Assembly (NCBI RefSeq): GCF_016718685.1
Contig: NZ_JADKCX010000087.1
Location: 1-37,714, forward strand
Source of the DNA: Haliscomenobacter sp.
GTDB lineage: Bacteria > Bacteroidota > Bacteroidia > Chitinophagales > Saprospiraceae
DNA length: 37,714 nt
Direction of reading: 5' to 3'
The notes below the pieces were generated by a model that ran no database searches, was not told where the DNA came from, and saw nothing but the letters and a program-made list of their open reading frames with translations. Positions 16,256 through 26,083 of the stretch are shown one piece after another; positions within the stretch are counted from its first letter, which is position 1, and every line of letters begins with the position of its first letter. The position numbers and the translations under genes are program-made.

Positions 16256-16912
16256 TTATCGGGAAGAGCGTATGCTTTCTTTTAACACAAACAGCGCCTG
16301 CGGGCCCGTGCAAAAAAGCAAATCCAAGATACTCAAATTTGGTTGGAATGGATACTTATGTCCAAAAACTTGTAAGTAAGGACTGGGCTGGAAATCTGGA
16401 TCGCTGCTCATTTCAACCTTAGGGGAGATGCTGCTCCGCAGGTCAATCACGCCGGGAGGTGGGTCAAAATAGTAAGATTCGGTATAGAGGACCTCTTTGC
16501 GCAAGTTCAGGAGTTTGAGGAAAATCTTGAGCAAGGCTGCATTGTATTCACACAAGAATTCATAGCGCTTTTCTCCCCCCAAATGCGGCGAGAGAAAAGC
16601 GGCATATTCTTCAAAATAAGGCGCACTGCCGTAGGCATACGCAATGGCTTCCCACTGCTTGGCTTGCCACTTGGTTTTGTAATCTATGCGTACTTCCCAG
16701 ATGGGCGTCTGGTGGTTTTTTCCTTTGACCAAAGGAACCGATAAACGCAACAAACCATTGGCCGCAGCGATGTGACAACGGTTGCGGTAACTGCCTTTTT
16801 GGTAGTTTTCCCGGTGCTCAATCCAGATCGTGTCGTACTGCAAAAACTTGGCGAAATATTGAACCGGGGGACAATATTGAGTAGTCAGCAGGGCTGTAGT
16901 TGCTTCATTCAT
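16256..16912 (-). CDS. WbqC-like family protein
   Basis: This 218-residue protein matches the WbqC-like family, whose members occur in surface polysaccharide loci and whose exact reaction is unsettled. Typical blocks are the start LLTTQYCPPVQYFAKFLQYDTIWIEH (family pattern of a Pro-x-Tyr-Phe and a Trp-Ile-Glu run), NRCHIAAANGLLRLSVPL and the PY/QVFGHKYPFQPNLSILDLLF end with the conserved NLSILDLLF motif. The ATG overlaps the stop of the upstream adhesin gene in TAATG, which implies translational coupling. That coupling suggests a role linked to the surface adhesin or its envelope attachment, but this is inference. Confidence 0.85.
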   Translation of the reverse strand: MNEATTALLTTQYCPPVQYFAKFLQYDTIWIEHRENYQKGSYRNRCHIAAANGLLRLSVPLVKGKNHQTPIWEVRIDYKTKWQAKQWEAIAYAYGSAPYFEEYAAFLSPHLGGEKRYEFLCEYNAALLKIFLKLLNLRKEVLYTESYYFDPPPGVIDLRSSISPKVEMSSDPDFQPSPYLQVFGHKYPFQPNLSILDLLFCTGPQALFVLKESIRSSR

Positions 16913-19900
16913 TAGCGCAGTAAGGTCGTTTGTCCACGTTTGATTTCACTGTACCCATCGGGATACACGGCCTCCAGGAACCAAAGATAAATCCCGGGAT
17001 TGAGTACCTGGTCGCGGTAACTGCCATCCCAACCTGTGGTGGTGTCATTCACGTCAAAGTTTTCCCGCGAATACACTTCTTCTCCCCAGCGATCGTATAC
17101 TTTGAAACTTTTTATTTTGACCCCCTTCTGGCCGTGAACCAGCAGTAAATCGTTGTTTTGGTCGCCATTGGGCGAGAACCCGGTAGGTACTAGCACGATG
17201 CGTTCTTTGCGTACAAAAACCCTCACTTTGGCGCTTGCCTCGCAGCCCTTTTCATCAACGGCCATGAGCGCGTAGTCGATGCCGTTTTGGGTACGAACAG
17301 TTGGCCTAGGACAATCGAGACAACTCAAGGTGCCTGCATCGGGCTCTTCCCATGTGTAGCTAACGTTTCCCTGGTTGTTGATGACTTCTGCGTTGAGTTG
17401 AATGGTATCACCCAACTGAATGGTGTAGCTGCTTTGATCCAGATCAATCAAAAGCGCTGGCTTTTCATTGATCACTGCTTGTTCAAAAGTGATACAACCG
17501 TTGGCGTCTTTAATGGTCACCTCATATTTGCCTGCTTTTAATCCAATGGCGCTAAGCGTGGGGCGATAATTGCCCTTGTTGATGCTCAATGAATAAGGCG
17601 TTTTGCCTCCAGATGGCGCAGTAGTTATTGAACCGTCCAAATCGCCATTGCAGGTGGGGTCCTGGGTTCTTAGATTAATGTTGATCGGATTGGGTATTGG
17701 AATGTTCACGTTACTCACACTGGAACAGCCTTTTGCGTCGCTGACCGTTACCCGGTAAAGTCCCCCGGGTACATTGCCAATGAATGCCGTGGTCGCACCA
17801 TTGCTCCAGTTGTAGCGGTAACCCGGGGTGCCACCAGATGGGCTGATGGCTGCGCGCCCGGAGGTATCACCAAAACAAACCGGACCAAAAGCTTGTACCA
17901 AAACCTGCACCGGGCTCGGTTCGCGAATTTGTACAGCCCCAATGCCAAAACAGCCAAAATCATCGGTGACGGTCACGGTATAAATCCCCGCGGCAAGGGC
18001 GGTGGCACTTTGGGTGGTTTGGTTCCGGGCTCGACTGTCCCATTTGAATGTAAAATTGCGGGTGTCGGCAACGATGTTGCGCACGGTCGCACTGGCGGTA
18101 TTTCCTCCACTGCAACTCAAGGTATCGCCGGCTATGTCGAAGGTAATGGCACGCGGTTGGCGTACGGTGCGGGTGCCTGTAGCGATACAGCCTTGCGGGT
18201 CAGTAATGGTCACGGAATACGTCTCTTCACCCCGCAAACCCCGGATGATCTGGCCAGTTTCTCCGTTGCTCCAGCGGAAACGGTATTGATCCAAATCGGC
18301 ATTGGGGCGTCCCACAATCAGGTTGATGCCGATGGCCCCATTGGAGCCACCAAAACAAGAAGGCTGAGAAATGATGGTATTCGGCTCCATGGCGGGGAGA
18401 TCCTGGAGCTTGATCAAACCCGCCTGCGTACAACCCGTGGCATCGGTTACTGTCAGCGAGTAGTTGAGCGAGTCAAGTCCACTCAGTACCTGGCTGGTTT
18501 GCCCATTGCTCCAAAGATAGGTATACGGGCTGCCCGAGCCACCGACTGGCAGTGCACGCGCCATGTTTTGTTTTAATCCATAACAGCCCTGGCGCGTTTG
18601 TTCAAGGCTCAAGGTAAGGCCATTGGCTGGTTCGGTGATGAGGGCACGGCCTTCTACCGTACAATTGTTCAAATCCGTAACCGTAATGCCATACGAGCCA
18701 GCACTGAGCAAGGTGACTAAAGTGTCATTGTTGTTCACGGTTTCCCAGGTATAGCGGTAGGGTAGGGTACCTCCGCTGACTTTGATGGAGGCTTGTCCAT
18801 CATTGCCTCCTTTACACTTGATGGAGCGGGCATTGATTTGCAAACTGAGCGCAGTTGGCGCAACTAAAGTGATGCTTTGGGTTGTGCTGCAATTGTTGGA
18901 ATCACTGACCATGACTTCGTATTGCCCAGCCGCTAGCGAGTTTGCACTGCGGTTGATTTGCCCTTGTGTGTCATTCCATTGATAGGATAAGACACCCGTA
19001 CCACCTGAGACAAAAACGGTTGCTTGACCATCACTGCGGTTGGCACAAGAGGGTTGTCTGATCCTGGTAGAGTCAAGCTTTATTTGGGCAGGAGATTTGA
19101 TGTCCCGACAATCAGAAACCACACAACCATTCGCGTCGGTAACGGTAACACAATAGTTATTGGCCCTTAAGTTGGTCAAATTATTGGTGACGGCGCCATT
19201 GGACCAACGATAATTCAAATTGCCCGTACCGCCAAATGACATGGCGGTCAAACGCCCATCGCTGGCTCCGAAGCAGCTGATATCGAGTGGAATCATGGCC
19301 AGTACAATCGAATCGGGTTCGGAAATCGTAATGCGTTGCGTGCCTCGGCAACCGTTGACATCGGATATCGAAAGGGCGTAAGTACCTGCACCAATATTGC
19401 TCAGACCAGAAGAGGGAAGGCCATTGTTCCAGGTGTATCGAAAGGGGCCACTACCTCCGGCAATGCTCGAAGAAATGATGGCATTGCGGTCGCCAGCACA
19501 ACGTAACGCGCGATCGAGTGTCAAGGTCAGGATGAGTGAATCATTCTGGCCGATGTTGAAGTCCAGCGTGTCGCGGCAAAGTGCCTCATCCAGTGCAATC
19601 AATTGATAGGTGCCAAAATCCAACCCATTGCTCCGAAAAGGTTGAATCAAGCCAATAGGGCCCCTGAGTTCGTAATCAATCGTGCCAATTCCTCCGCTGA
19701 TGTCAAAATCAAAGGCCCCGTCACTGGCGGCAGTGCAAGAAATGTTTTTGGTGCTCAGCAAATTTAACGACAAGTTACAAGGCATGATGCTGCATGAAGC
19801 AGCGCCAATACCGGAGCGACAAAAATTGAGGCTATCGGTACTAAAAGCTTGTACCCCAATACGCACCTCATCATTGGGCATGAGGTTTCTTACGGTATAA

Positions 19901-22385
19901 AAAGTATCACTAATCGGAATGGGCAAGATTGAATCACGGCCGTTGATGGCAAAACGAATGCTGTATTGGCGGGCATTGGTCGCTGGCCAGCTAAAACGAA
20001 TGCTGCGGGCCGTGATTTGGGCACAACTTACCTGCGGTGCGGCAAAAGTATCCCGAACCAGCACCAAAAAATCATCCTCAAAAGTACAGCCGTAGCTGCT
20101 TTGCGCTTTCACGTTGATGCGGGTATTGCTGGGTACCAGTGCTACAGGGTTTGGACAATCTGTACAAGAAAGGCCTACCGCTGGTGACCACTCGTAGGTG
20201 AGGGTATCGACCGAGCGAAAACGAATGGACCAACTCAGCAATTCATTGATTTCTTGGGGTAAAGTCCCAAATGCATCGGTGATGAGTAAGGCCCAATCCC
20301 CTTCAATGCGGGCCCCTGCAAGTCGTTCCAGCTGCCCTCCGGCAACCAATCACCGGTGAAAGGTGCCATACCTGCGTTGATCGGGTCACTTGCCCGAGCG
20401 GTAAAACAGGTGGATATAAAATTGTCATCTGAGCCTCCATTTCCCGTACTCAGTTCCAGTAGTTCACCACTGGGGGCTCGCAGAAAGATATCCAGATCCG
20501 AGTTCCAATCCGAATTCAGGTCGATACAAACCGATTCAATTTGATTGCGCGGATCGGTTAACACGCGCTGGGCGATATTGCTCACCGGAATGACCGATTC
20601 ATAAGGTGTACCAGGAGGGTGTTGCACAAAATTGAACCGATATTGGGGAAACGAAGTGAAGCCAAGCACCTGATTCAAGCGCTCATTGGGCAAAAAAGAC
20701 AATTGTAAGCTGTCGCCCTGACAGAGGGTGGTATCGGCGAGTTTGTCAAAAGTCAACAAACAAGTGCCACAGGTTGAATCATTCTGGGGTTTAACCGGCA
20801 GGGTAATGGTGGTATCAAAATTGCATTGAAATGAATCTTGCACAATCAGCCGATAGGAAGCAAAACCACCCTCGGAAGGGGAAACAGAGATGCTGTTTTC
20901 ATCCTGAAACAGGATGCTTGGATGGAAACGCCAAATGAGATCCGAAATCCCCGGGTTGAACGTTTCGACTCTGGGGAAAACGACGGGATCAAATTGCAAG
21001 CTCCAGGAAAAAATAAAACCATTTTCAGTGCTGTTCAAATCTTCAATCTCCAATACCCATTCGCCATTGAGCGGACAACCCAAAAGTTGGCTCAGCGACT
21101 GAAAGGGCCGATACTCACCAATGGGTAAACTATCGAGGTTGAAGGAATCCACGTAGTCGCTCCAGTTGTTGTTGGAGACCGGGGTTTTCCAGCAATATTC
21201 GTAGCCTCGACCGGGGCGGGGGGCAGCATCGTCGTTGAGATTGGCTTGTCCCAACTCCACCAGATTTCCACCTGGGCCATTAAAATTCTGTAGCACGGCA
21301 CTACTGCCATTGGGGCAGCGCAGAACAATATTCAAATCGCGCATTTGGGAGTGCTCGATGTTGATACAGATGCCCGTGAGGTTGTCTACTTCGGTCAGGT
21401 TTTGGCCTACAAAAAATCCATCTATCGCCAGGCTTGATTCCAATTTTCGCCCATCATTGTCGGGAATAAACTGGTTTTCGCCCTTGATGAAATCGGTTTG
21501 AAAGCTGGCAGTTTGAGGGGTAACTTTCACCGTAGCGCTTGGCGCGTTGGAGGGCCCCGCCACCAAGAGCAAAGTGTCTCCAGCACAAATCTCTGGCAAC
21601 AAGGATGCATCGGCACTAAAACGTGGTGATGGGGCAACGCGGATTTTTTTCTCCGCCACATTGGTACTCCGACAGCCCCTAGCGTCGATCGCACTGAGTT
21701 TGATGGTATAACCGCCTGGTTGAGGATAATTGTGTTCAACAGTTCGTCCAGTACGCACTACGCCATCACCAAAATCCCAGGAAAAGGTGGTCGTGCTGTC
21801 CGCCTGGGCGTACAGATTGTTGTTTTGGGTGTAAAGCCCTCTGGCTCTTAAAAACAGGTTGCCTCCCGGACACAGATTGATCGTATTGGTATCCTGGGGT
21901 AGTGCTGCAGGGTCGGAAAACAATACAGCAGTAGTAAAATTCTGACATTCCTGGATACATTCAATGTTGGCGACCCAACCCGCAGCTTCTTCTTGCGCAT
22001 CCGAGCGGAAAGCAATGGTCAGGCAACTATCAGGATTGTTTGCTGAAGATTGTACCGAAAAAGGGCGATTACCCAGTGAAAAATCGATGCACAACAACAA
22101 TGGCGCGAGGGTGTCTTTGCCATCGTAAAAACAAAGTCGATCACCTCTTCCCAAATTGATGGCTGGAAAATTGAGCCTGATCCGTGAACCCACAGTGGGG
22201 TCCGGACAAATGGTCATGACTAGATTTTCGTTCGCGCGGTAATTGAAATTGCGCTCTCCAGAATCGGTAAGGAAGCCCCCACATGCACTTAACGTGGTGT
22301 CAGCGAGGGGAATGAATTGCGCAAAAGTAGCTGTTGAAAAGCACAGCACCGGTAAAAACACCAGGATGCGTATCATTTTCACCAT
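16912..22385 (-). CDS. Giant SprB-repeat surface adhesin with T9SS type B (CHU_C) domain (frameshifted)
   Basis: After repair, the protein is about 1,825 residues. The start ATG at 22385 gives a signal peptide (MVKMIRILVFLPVLCF); a second at 22376 is possible. Order of regions: a CUB-like domain (about 25-140), a PKD-like module with FSWDFGDGVVRTGRTVEHNYPQPG (about 175-240), proprotein-convertase P-like domains (about 275-470 and about 600-740), ten SprB-like repeats with recurring pattern (C...SDG...GG...Y.W.....Y.V.V.D..GC), then the T9SS type B domain with PTGFSPNGDQNNDLL and YLWFLEAVYPDGYSEIKRGQ. SprB-like proteins are mobile surface adhesins in gliding Bacteroidota. The frame changes at the C4 run 20313-20316: adding one base joins the N-terminal part (ends 20235) to the part ending 16912, giving WNDLQGARIEGDWAL. 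The gene overlaps the WbqC-like gene. Confidence 0.88.
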
Positions 22386-22477
22386 AGAAACATTGGTTTT
22401 CGGAATTACGAGAGTGCTCTTGCCTCTTTTATACTGAGGCAAAAACCTGAATCAAGATAACGCAAATACCGGGTGCA

Positions 22478-22485
22478 CAAATGTA
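22478..22485 (-). promoter_or_regulatory. Possible -7 box for the adhesin gene
   Basis: On the minus strand TACATTTG matches TAnnTTTG exactly, about 92 nt before the ATG at 22385. No -33 element lies at the usual distance, so confidence is low. Confidence 0.3.
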
Positions 22486-22522
22486 AAGAAAAGGATTAAA
22501 TTTAACGGAGAAAAGCAAAGCA

Positions 22523-23506
22523 ATGGATTATACCAGACTGCCCAAAGTGGAACTGCACCTACACCTGGACTGCTCTTTGAGTTACCAGGTGGTGCAAAAA
22601 CTTGACCCAACTATCACTTATGAAACCTATAAAAGTTCTTTCGTTGGTCCCTTAAAATGTTACGATTTGGCCGATTTTATCACGCGGGCCCAACACGCCA
22701 TTGCCTTGATGCAAACCGCAGAACAACTGCGCCTGGTGACGCTTGATTTGTTTGATCAATTGAAAAGAGATGGGGTCATTTATGCAGAAATACGCTTTGC
22801 CCCCCTGGAGCATACCCGTCCTGGATTGAGTCCAAAGGAAGTTGTTCAGGCGGTAAATGACGCAGTAGAGGAAGGGATTGCCCAAAGTGGGGTAGAAGTG
22901 CGCGTGATTCTTTGCACCCTTCGCCATTACAATGAAGCACAGAGTATGGAAACGGTGCAACTGGTCAAAGATTTTCAGGGTACTTACATTGTTGGATTCG
23001 ATATTGCCTCGGATGAAGCGGGCTTTCCCATCACCCATCACATCCGGGCTTTTGAGTTTGCACAAGCCCACCAATTGCGCTGCACTGCCCATGCCGGTGA
23101 AGCCAAAGGTGCAGAAAGCGTTTGGGAAACCTTGCAATACTTTCACCCCTCGCGCATTGGCCACGGCGTACGCAGTATTGAAGACGCAGATTTAATGGAA
23201 TTTTTGAAAAAAAACCAGATCCATTTGGAAGTATGCCCCACCAGCAATGTACAGACCAATATTTATGCCCGCATTCAAGACCACCGCATCGACGAAATTT
23301 ACCACAGCGGCGTATCCATGAGTGTCAATACCGATGCCCGAGCCATCTCGAACGTTACTTTGAGTAGTGAATACCAAACCCTGGAGCAAGTTTTTAAGTG
23401 GAAACAGGAACATTTTTTGAAGTGCAATCTGGAGGCGATCGAACATGCCTTTGTGCCAGAGGCACTAAAGGAAACCCTACGCGATAAGTTGCTAAAAGCT
23501 TATTGA
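22523..23506 (+). CDS. add: Adenosine deaminase
   Basis: The enzyme deaminates adenosine or deoxyadenosine to inosine or deoxyinosine in purine salvage, in the cytosol. The 327-residue protein has the metal-binding HxH (His12, His14 in ELHLHLD), a further metal-binding His in TAHAGEAKG (His190) with catalytic Glu193, RIGHGVR, and the CPTSNVQT and NTDARAIS blocks with the last metal-binding Asp. The usual Gly after LHLHLD is Cys17 here (HLHLDCSL). Related adenine or N6-methyl-AMP deaminases share these motifs, so the exact substrate is likely but not certain. It precedes folD, which has its own promoter-like sequence. Confidence 0.85.
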   Translation: MDYTRLPKVELHLHLDCSLSYQVVQKLDPTITYETYKSSFVGPLKCYDLADFITRAQHAIALMQTAEQLRLVTLDLFDQLKRDGVIYAEIRFAPLEHTRPGLSPKEVVQAVNDAVEEGIAQSGVEVRVILCTLRHYNEAQSMETVQLVKDFQGTYIVGFDIASDEAGFPITHHIRAFEFAQAHQLRCTAHAGEAKGAESVWETLQYFHPSRIGHGVRSIEDADLMEFLKKNQIHLEVCPTSNVQTNIYARIQDHRIDEIYHSGVSMSVNTDARAISNVTLSSEYQTLEQVFKWKQEHFLKCNLEAIEHAFVPEALKETLRDKLLKAY

Positions 23507-23516
23507 GTTTACTTTA

Positions 23517-23547
23517 TTGGTTATTGCAGAGAACTCTTGTACTTTTG
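23517..23547 (+). promoter_or_regulatory. Probable promoter of folD
   Basis: TTG at 23517-23519, a 20-nt spacer, and TACTTTTG at 23540-23547, an exact match to TAnnTTTG, 20 nt before the ATG at 23568. The layout matches the Bacteroidota primary sigma factor consensus. Confidence 0.55.
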
Positions 23548-23567
23548 AGCCGTAAAGAACATACACG

Positions 23568-24455
23568 ATGGCAATTTTAGATGGGAAACAACTGGCCCAA
23601 ACAATCAAGGCAGAACTGCGCACAGAAGTTGACAAAATCAAAGAGCAAGGTGGTAAACTGCCCCATTTGGTGGCGGTCCTGGTCGGTGAAAACCCCGCCA
23701 GCCAAGCCTACGTCCGCAATAAAGTACGCTCCTGTGAAGAAGTAGGCTTTCAGTCTACCCTCATTCATCGCCCGGCAGACATTTCGGAACAAGAACTCCT
23801 CGAAATCGTGGAACAGCTCAACCGCGACATTTCAGTTGACGGTTTCATCGTACAATTGCCCTTGCCCAGGCACATTGATGAACACAAGATCACTTTAGCG
23901 ATTGAACCCAAAAAAGACGTGGATGGCTTTCATCCGGTGAATTTTGGACGTATGGCTCAAGGTTTGCCCTGCTATTTGCCCGCAACACCGATGGGGATTT
24001 TGGAAATCCTGCGGCGGTATGAGATTCCTACTGCAGGTAAAGAGGTGGTGGTACTCGGGCGCAGCAACATTGTGGGAACACCGATCAGTGTTTTACTTTC
24101 CCGCAAAGGTTACCCCGGCGATGCCACTGTTACGGTATGCCACAGTCGGACGGAGGATCTGGCAGCACATACCCGGCAAGCGGATATTTTGATCGCTGCG
24201 ATTGGGGTGCCTGAGTTCGTCAAGGGTGACATGGTCAAAAAAGGAGCCGTGGTCATCGATGTCGGCATCAATCGGGTGGAAGACCCTACATCCAAAACAG
24301 GATACAAACTCGTAGGTGATGTAGACTACGCCGCAGTGGCGCCCCTGGCGTCCTGGATTACCCCGGTACCCGGTGGTGTAGGTCAATTAACTGTGGTAGC
24401 GTTGTTGATCAATACGCTAAAATCGGCTAGAGGAGAAATATATGGTTTAAGCTGA
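23568..24455 (+). CDS. folD: Methylenetetrahydrofolate dehydrogenase/cyclohydrolase
   Basis: FolD interconverts 5,10-methylene-, 5,10-methenyl- and 10-formyl-tetrahydrofolate with NADP+, supplying one-carbon units for purines and formyl-Met-tRNA. The 295-residue length is normal. The catalytic YVRNKVRSC motif (Tyr48, Lys52) is intact, as are VDGFHPVNFGRM, PATPMGILEIL and the dinucleotide-binding VVLGRSNIVGTPISVLL. PVPGGVGQLTVVALLINTL marks the conserved C-terminal block. It has a promoter-like sequence of its own, and its last two codons are included in a long imperfect hairpin that leads into the next gene. Confidence 0.95.
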   Translation: MAILDGKQLAQTIKAELRTEVDKIKEQGGKLPHLVAVLVGENPASQAYVRNKVRSCEEVGFQSTLIHRPADISEQELLEIVEQLNRDISVDGFIVQLPLPRHIDEHKITLAIEPKKDVDGFHPVNFGRMAQGLPCYLPATPMGILEILRRYEIPTAGKEVVVLGRSNIVGTPISVLLSRKGYPGDATVTVCHSRTEDLAAHTRQADILIAAIGVPEFVKGDMVKKGAVVIDVGINRVEDPTSKTGYKLVGDVDYAAVAPLASWITPVPGGVGQLTVVALLINTLKSARGEIYGLS

Positions 24456-24570
24456 AAAGTTTATAGTTGAAGAGTTTGGTAGCGTAAGAATTTGAAAATG
24501 CTTCCAGATGAACGCTCAAATGCAGCGTTACCCAACTCTTCGGCTTTTCAACTTTTCAACTTTTCAACTT
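24450..24570 (+). repeat. Imperfect hairpin with TCAAC-type tandem units (copy 1)
   Basis: The left arm (24450-24485) overlaps the folD stop codon and pairs imperfectly with 24526-24570. The core match is GAAGAGTTTGGTAGCG with GCGTTACCCAACTCTTC-type sequence, about 14 of 16. The right arm ends in three exact copies of the 8-nt unit TTTTCAAC (24545-24568), 6 nt after which starts the next gene. A small perfect hairpin (AACGCT/AGCGTT) lies in the loop. Confidence 0.7.
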
Positions 24571-24576
24571 AAAAAA

Positions 24577-25086
24577 ATGAACGGTAAAGAAGGCATCAGC
24601 AACATTGTCATGCAAATTAATGACATTCTGATCGACATTGAGAGCAATCTCTACAAAATGCCTTTGGGCATTTATAACGGCTCATCTATCGGGCAACATT
24701 TTCGGCACATTTACGATTTTTTTCGTTGTTTGGTGTATGGTGCGCAAGAAAACGTGGTGGATTATGCCAGTAGAGAAAGAGACTTGCAGATCGAGCAAGA
24801 CCCCCGTTTTGCTCTGGCCGCTTTCCATCGCGAACTGGATTATTTGTTGACCCTGGATGAGCAGATGCCGTTGAGCGTTCGGGCCGATTTTTCAACACAA
24901 AGCGACGTAGGCCGCCCGGAATACCCTTCCTCGGTAGGTCGTGAACTCATGTTTGTACACGATCATGCGGTTCACCATTTGGCCATGATCAAAATTGGCT
25001 TGCAAAATGAAGCTCCCGATTTGCTCAAAGACAAAAACTTTGGGGTAGCACCATCCACCATCAAATTTCGCCAGCAAGAGGCATGA
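24577..25086 (+). CDS. DinB/YfiT-like four-helix protein, possible metal site
   Basis: This about 169-residue all-helical protein has the look of the DinB/YfiT superfamily (not DNA polymerase IV): a His in SIGQHFRHIYDFF near residue 41 and a His-x3-His pair in ELMFVHDHAVHHLAMI near residue 132, the three positions that bind metal in thiol-transferase or hydrolase relatives. The ATG at 24577 is preferred to one at 24508, because the intervening codons translate the tandem repeat of the hairpin. It is followed by prmA after 13 nt, so the two are probably cotranscribed. The substrate is unknown. Confidence 0.8.
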   Translation: MNGKEGISNIVMQINDILIDIESNLYKMPLGIYNGSSIGQHFRHIYDFFRCLVYGAQENVVDYASRERDLQIEQDPRFALAAFHRELDYLLTLDEQMPLSVRADFSTQSDVGRPEYPSSVGRELMFVHDHAVHHLAMIKIGLQNEAPDLLKDKNFGVAPSTIKFRQQEA

Positions 25087-25099
25087 CTAAATTTTTACC

Positions 25100-25918
25100 A
25101 TGAATTATTTGCAATATACTTTTCCCGCGGCCCCGGATCTACAAGAGATATTGGTCGCCTTATTGGGTGACCTACCGTTTGATACCTTTGAAGAAGGGAG
25201 TGAGAACTTAATGGCTTTTGTTCCAATGCCTGCTGATGTTGCTGCTTTGAGTGCTGAGGTTCAAGCAATTGTCGAACCATTGGGGTGGGGTTTTCGTTCA
25301 GGAATTCCATATCAAAACTGGAACGTCATCTGGGAGTCCAACTTCCAACCCATCACCGTAGGCGATTTTTGCGGGGTAAGGGCCGACTTCCATGCCCCCA
25401 TGGAAGGGGTACAGCACGAGATCATCATCAATCCCAAAATGGCTTTTGGCACAGGGCACCACGAAACCACCCACATGGTCATGCAATTGATGGCTGACCT
25501 GGATTTTAGGGAAAAGCGCGTATTCGATTTTGGATGTGGCACCGGAATTTTGGCCATTTTGGCCGCTAAACTGGGCGCCGTTGCGATCGATGCAGTAGAC
25601 ATTGAACCACCTTCGTTTGAAAATACCCTGGAGAATGCAAAAATCAACGGAGTGTCGGATGCTGTACATGCACTTTTGGGCGATCTTAGCGTTGTAGAAG
25701 GGAGTGGGTATGATATTATTTTAGCGAATATCAACCGGGGTGTAATTTTGGATGCTTTTCCAACGTTACATCAAAAACTCAAACAAGGCGGTATTTTGCT
25801 CATATCCGGAATCCTGAAAACGGATCGGGACTTGGTTCTGGCCGAAGCGCTCCAGCATGGTTTTTCTCCGGTACAAACTTTAGAGAAAGGCAATTGGTTG
25901 GCGGTAAGGCTGCATTGA
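25100..25918 (+). CDS. prmA: Ribosomal protein L11 methyltransferase
   Basis: PrmA trimethylates lysines and the N-terminus of ribosomal protein L11 using SAM in the cytosol. The 272 residues include an N-terminal substrate-binding domain (about 1-95) and a Rossmann-type catalytic domain with FGTGHHETTHMVMQ, the SAM motif VFDFGCGTGILAILAAKLGA and DIILANINRGVILD, an NPP-like family signature. It follows the DinB-like gene by 13 nt and is followed by a hairpin repeat. It is a little shorter than E. coli PrmA but typical for Bacteroidota. Confidence 0.93.
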   Translation: MNYLQYTFPAAPDLQEILVALLGDLPFDTFEEGSENLMAFVPMPADVAALSAEVQAIVEPLGWGFRSGIPYQNWNVIWESNFQPITVGDFCGVRADFHAPMEGVQHEIIINPKMAFGTGHHETTHMVMQLMADLDFREKRVFDFGCGTGILAILAAKLGAVAIDAVDIEPPSFENTLENAKINGVSDAVHALLGDLSVVEGSGYDIILANINRGVILDAFPTLHQKLKQGGILLISGILKTDRDLVLAEALQHGFSPVQTLEKGNWLAVRLH

Positions 25919-25934
25919 GAACATGATGAGTTAA

Positions 25935-26054
25935 GGAGGTTGAGAAAGTTGAGAGGTTGAGGCTACCGCAAGCGACATTGCCCCTCGGCTCTACTCGGTG
26001 ACCCGTCTCTCGCGGTAGCCTCAACCTCCTCAACCTCTCAACCTTCTCAACTCC
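25935..26054 (+). repeat. Hairpin with TCAAC-type tandem units (copy 2)
   Basis: The left arm 25935-25969 holds three GTTGA units, the right arm 26012-26054 holds four TCAAC units; unit length is 8-9 nt. Both arms end next to the loop in CTACCGC and GCGGTAG. The loop is 42 nt. A loop-edge box CTACCGCAAGCGACAT is shared, with two changes, with copy 3. It ends 29 nt before the ATG at 26084. Confidence 0.85.
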
Positions 26055-26083
26055 ATAAGGTGTTCCGGGACAAAATCTTTTTC

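Noticed and set aside
24545..24568. CRISPR-like array
   Set aside because: The units are 8 nt and directly adjacent with no spacers; no cas genes are present.
24508..24576. Earlier start for the DinB-like protein
   Set aside because: The added residues (LFNFSTFQL) translate the tandem units of the hairpin rather than conserved protein.
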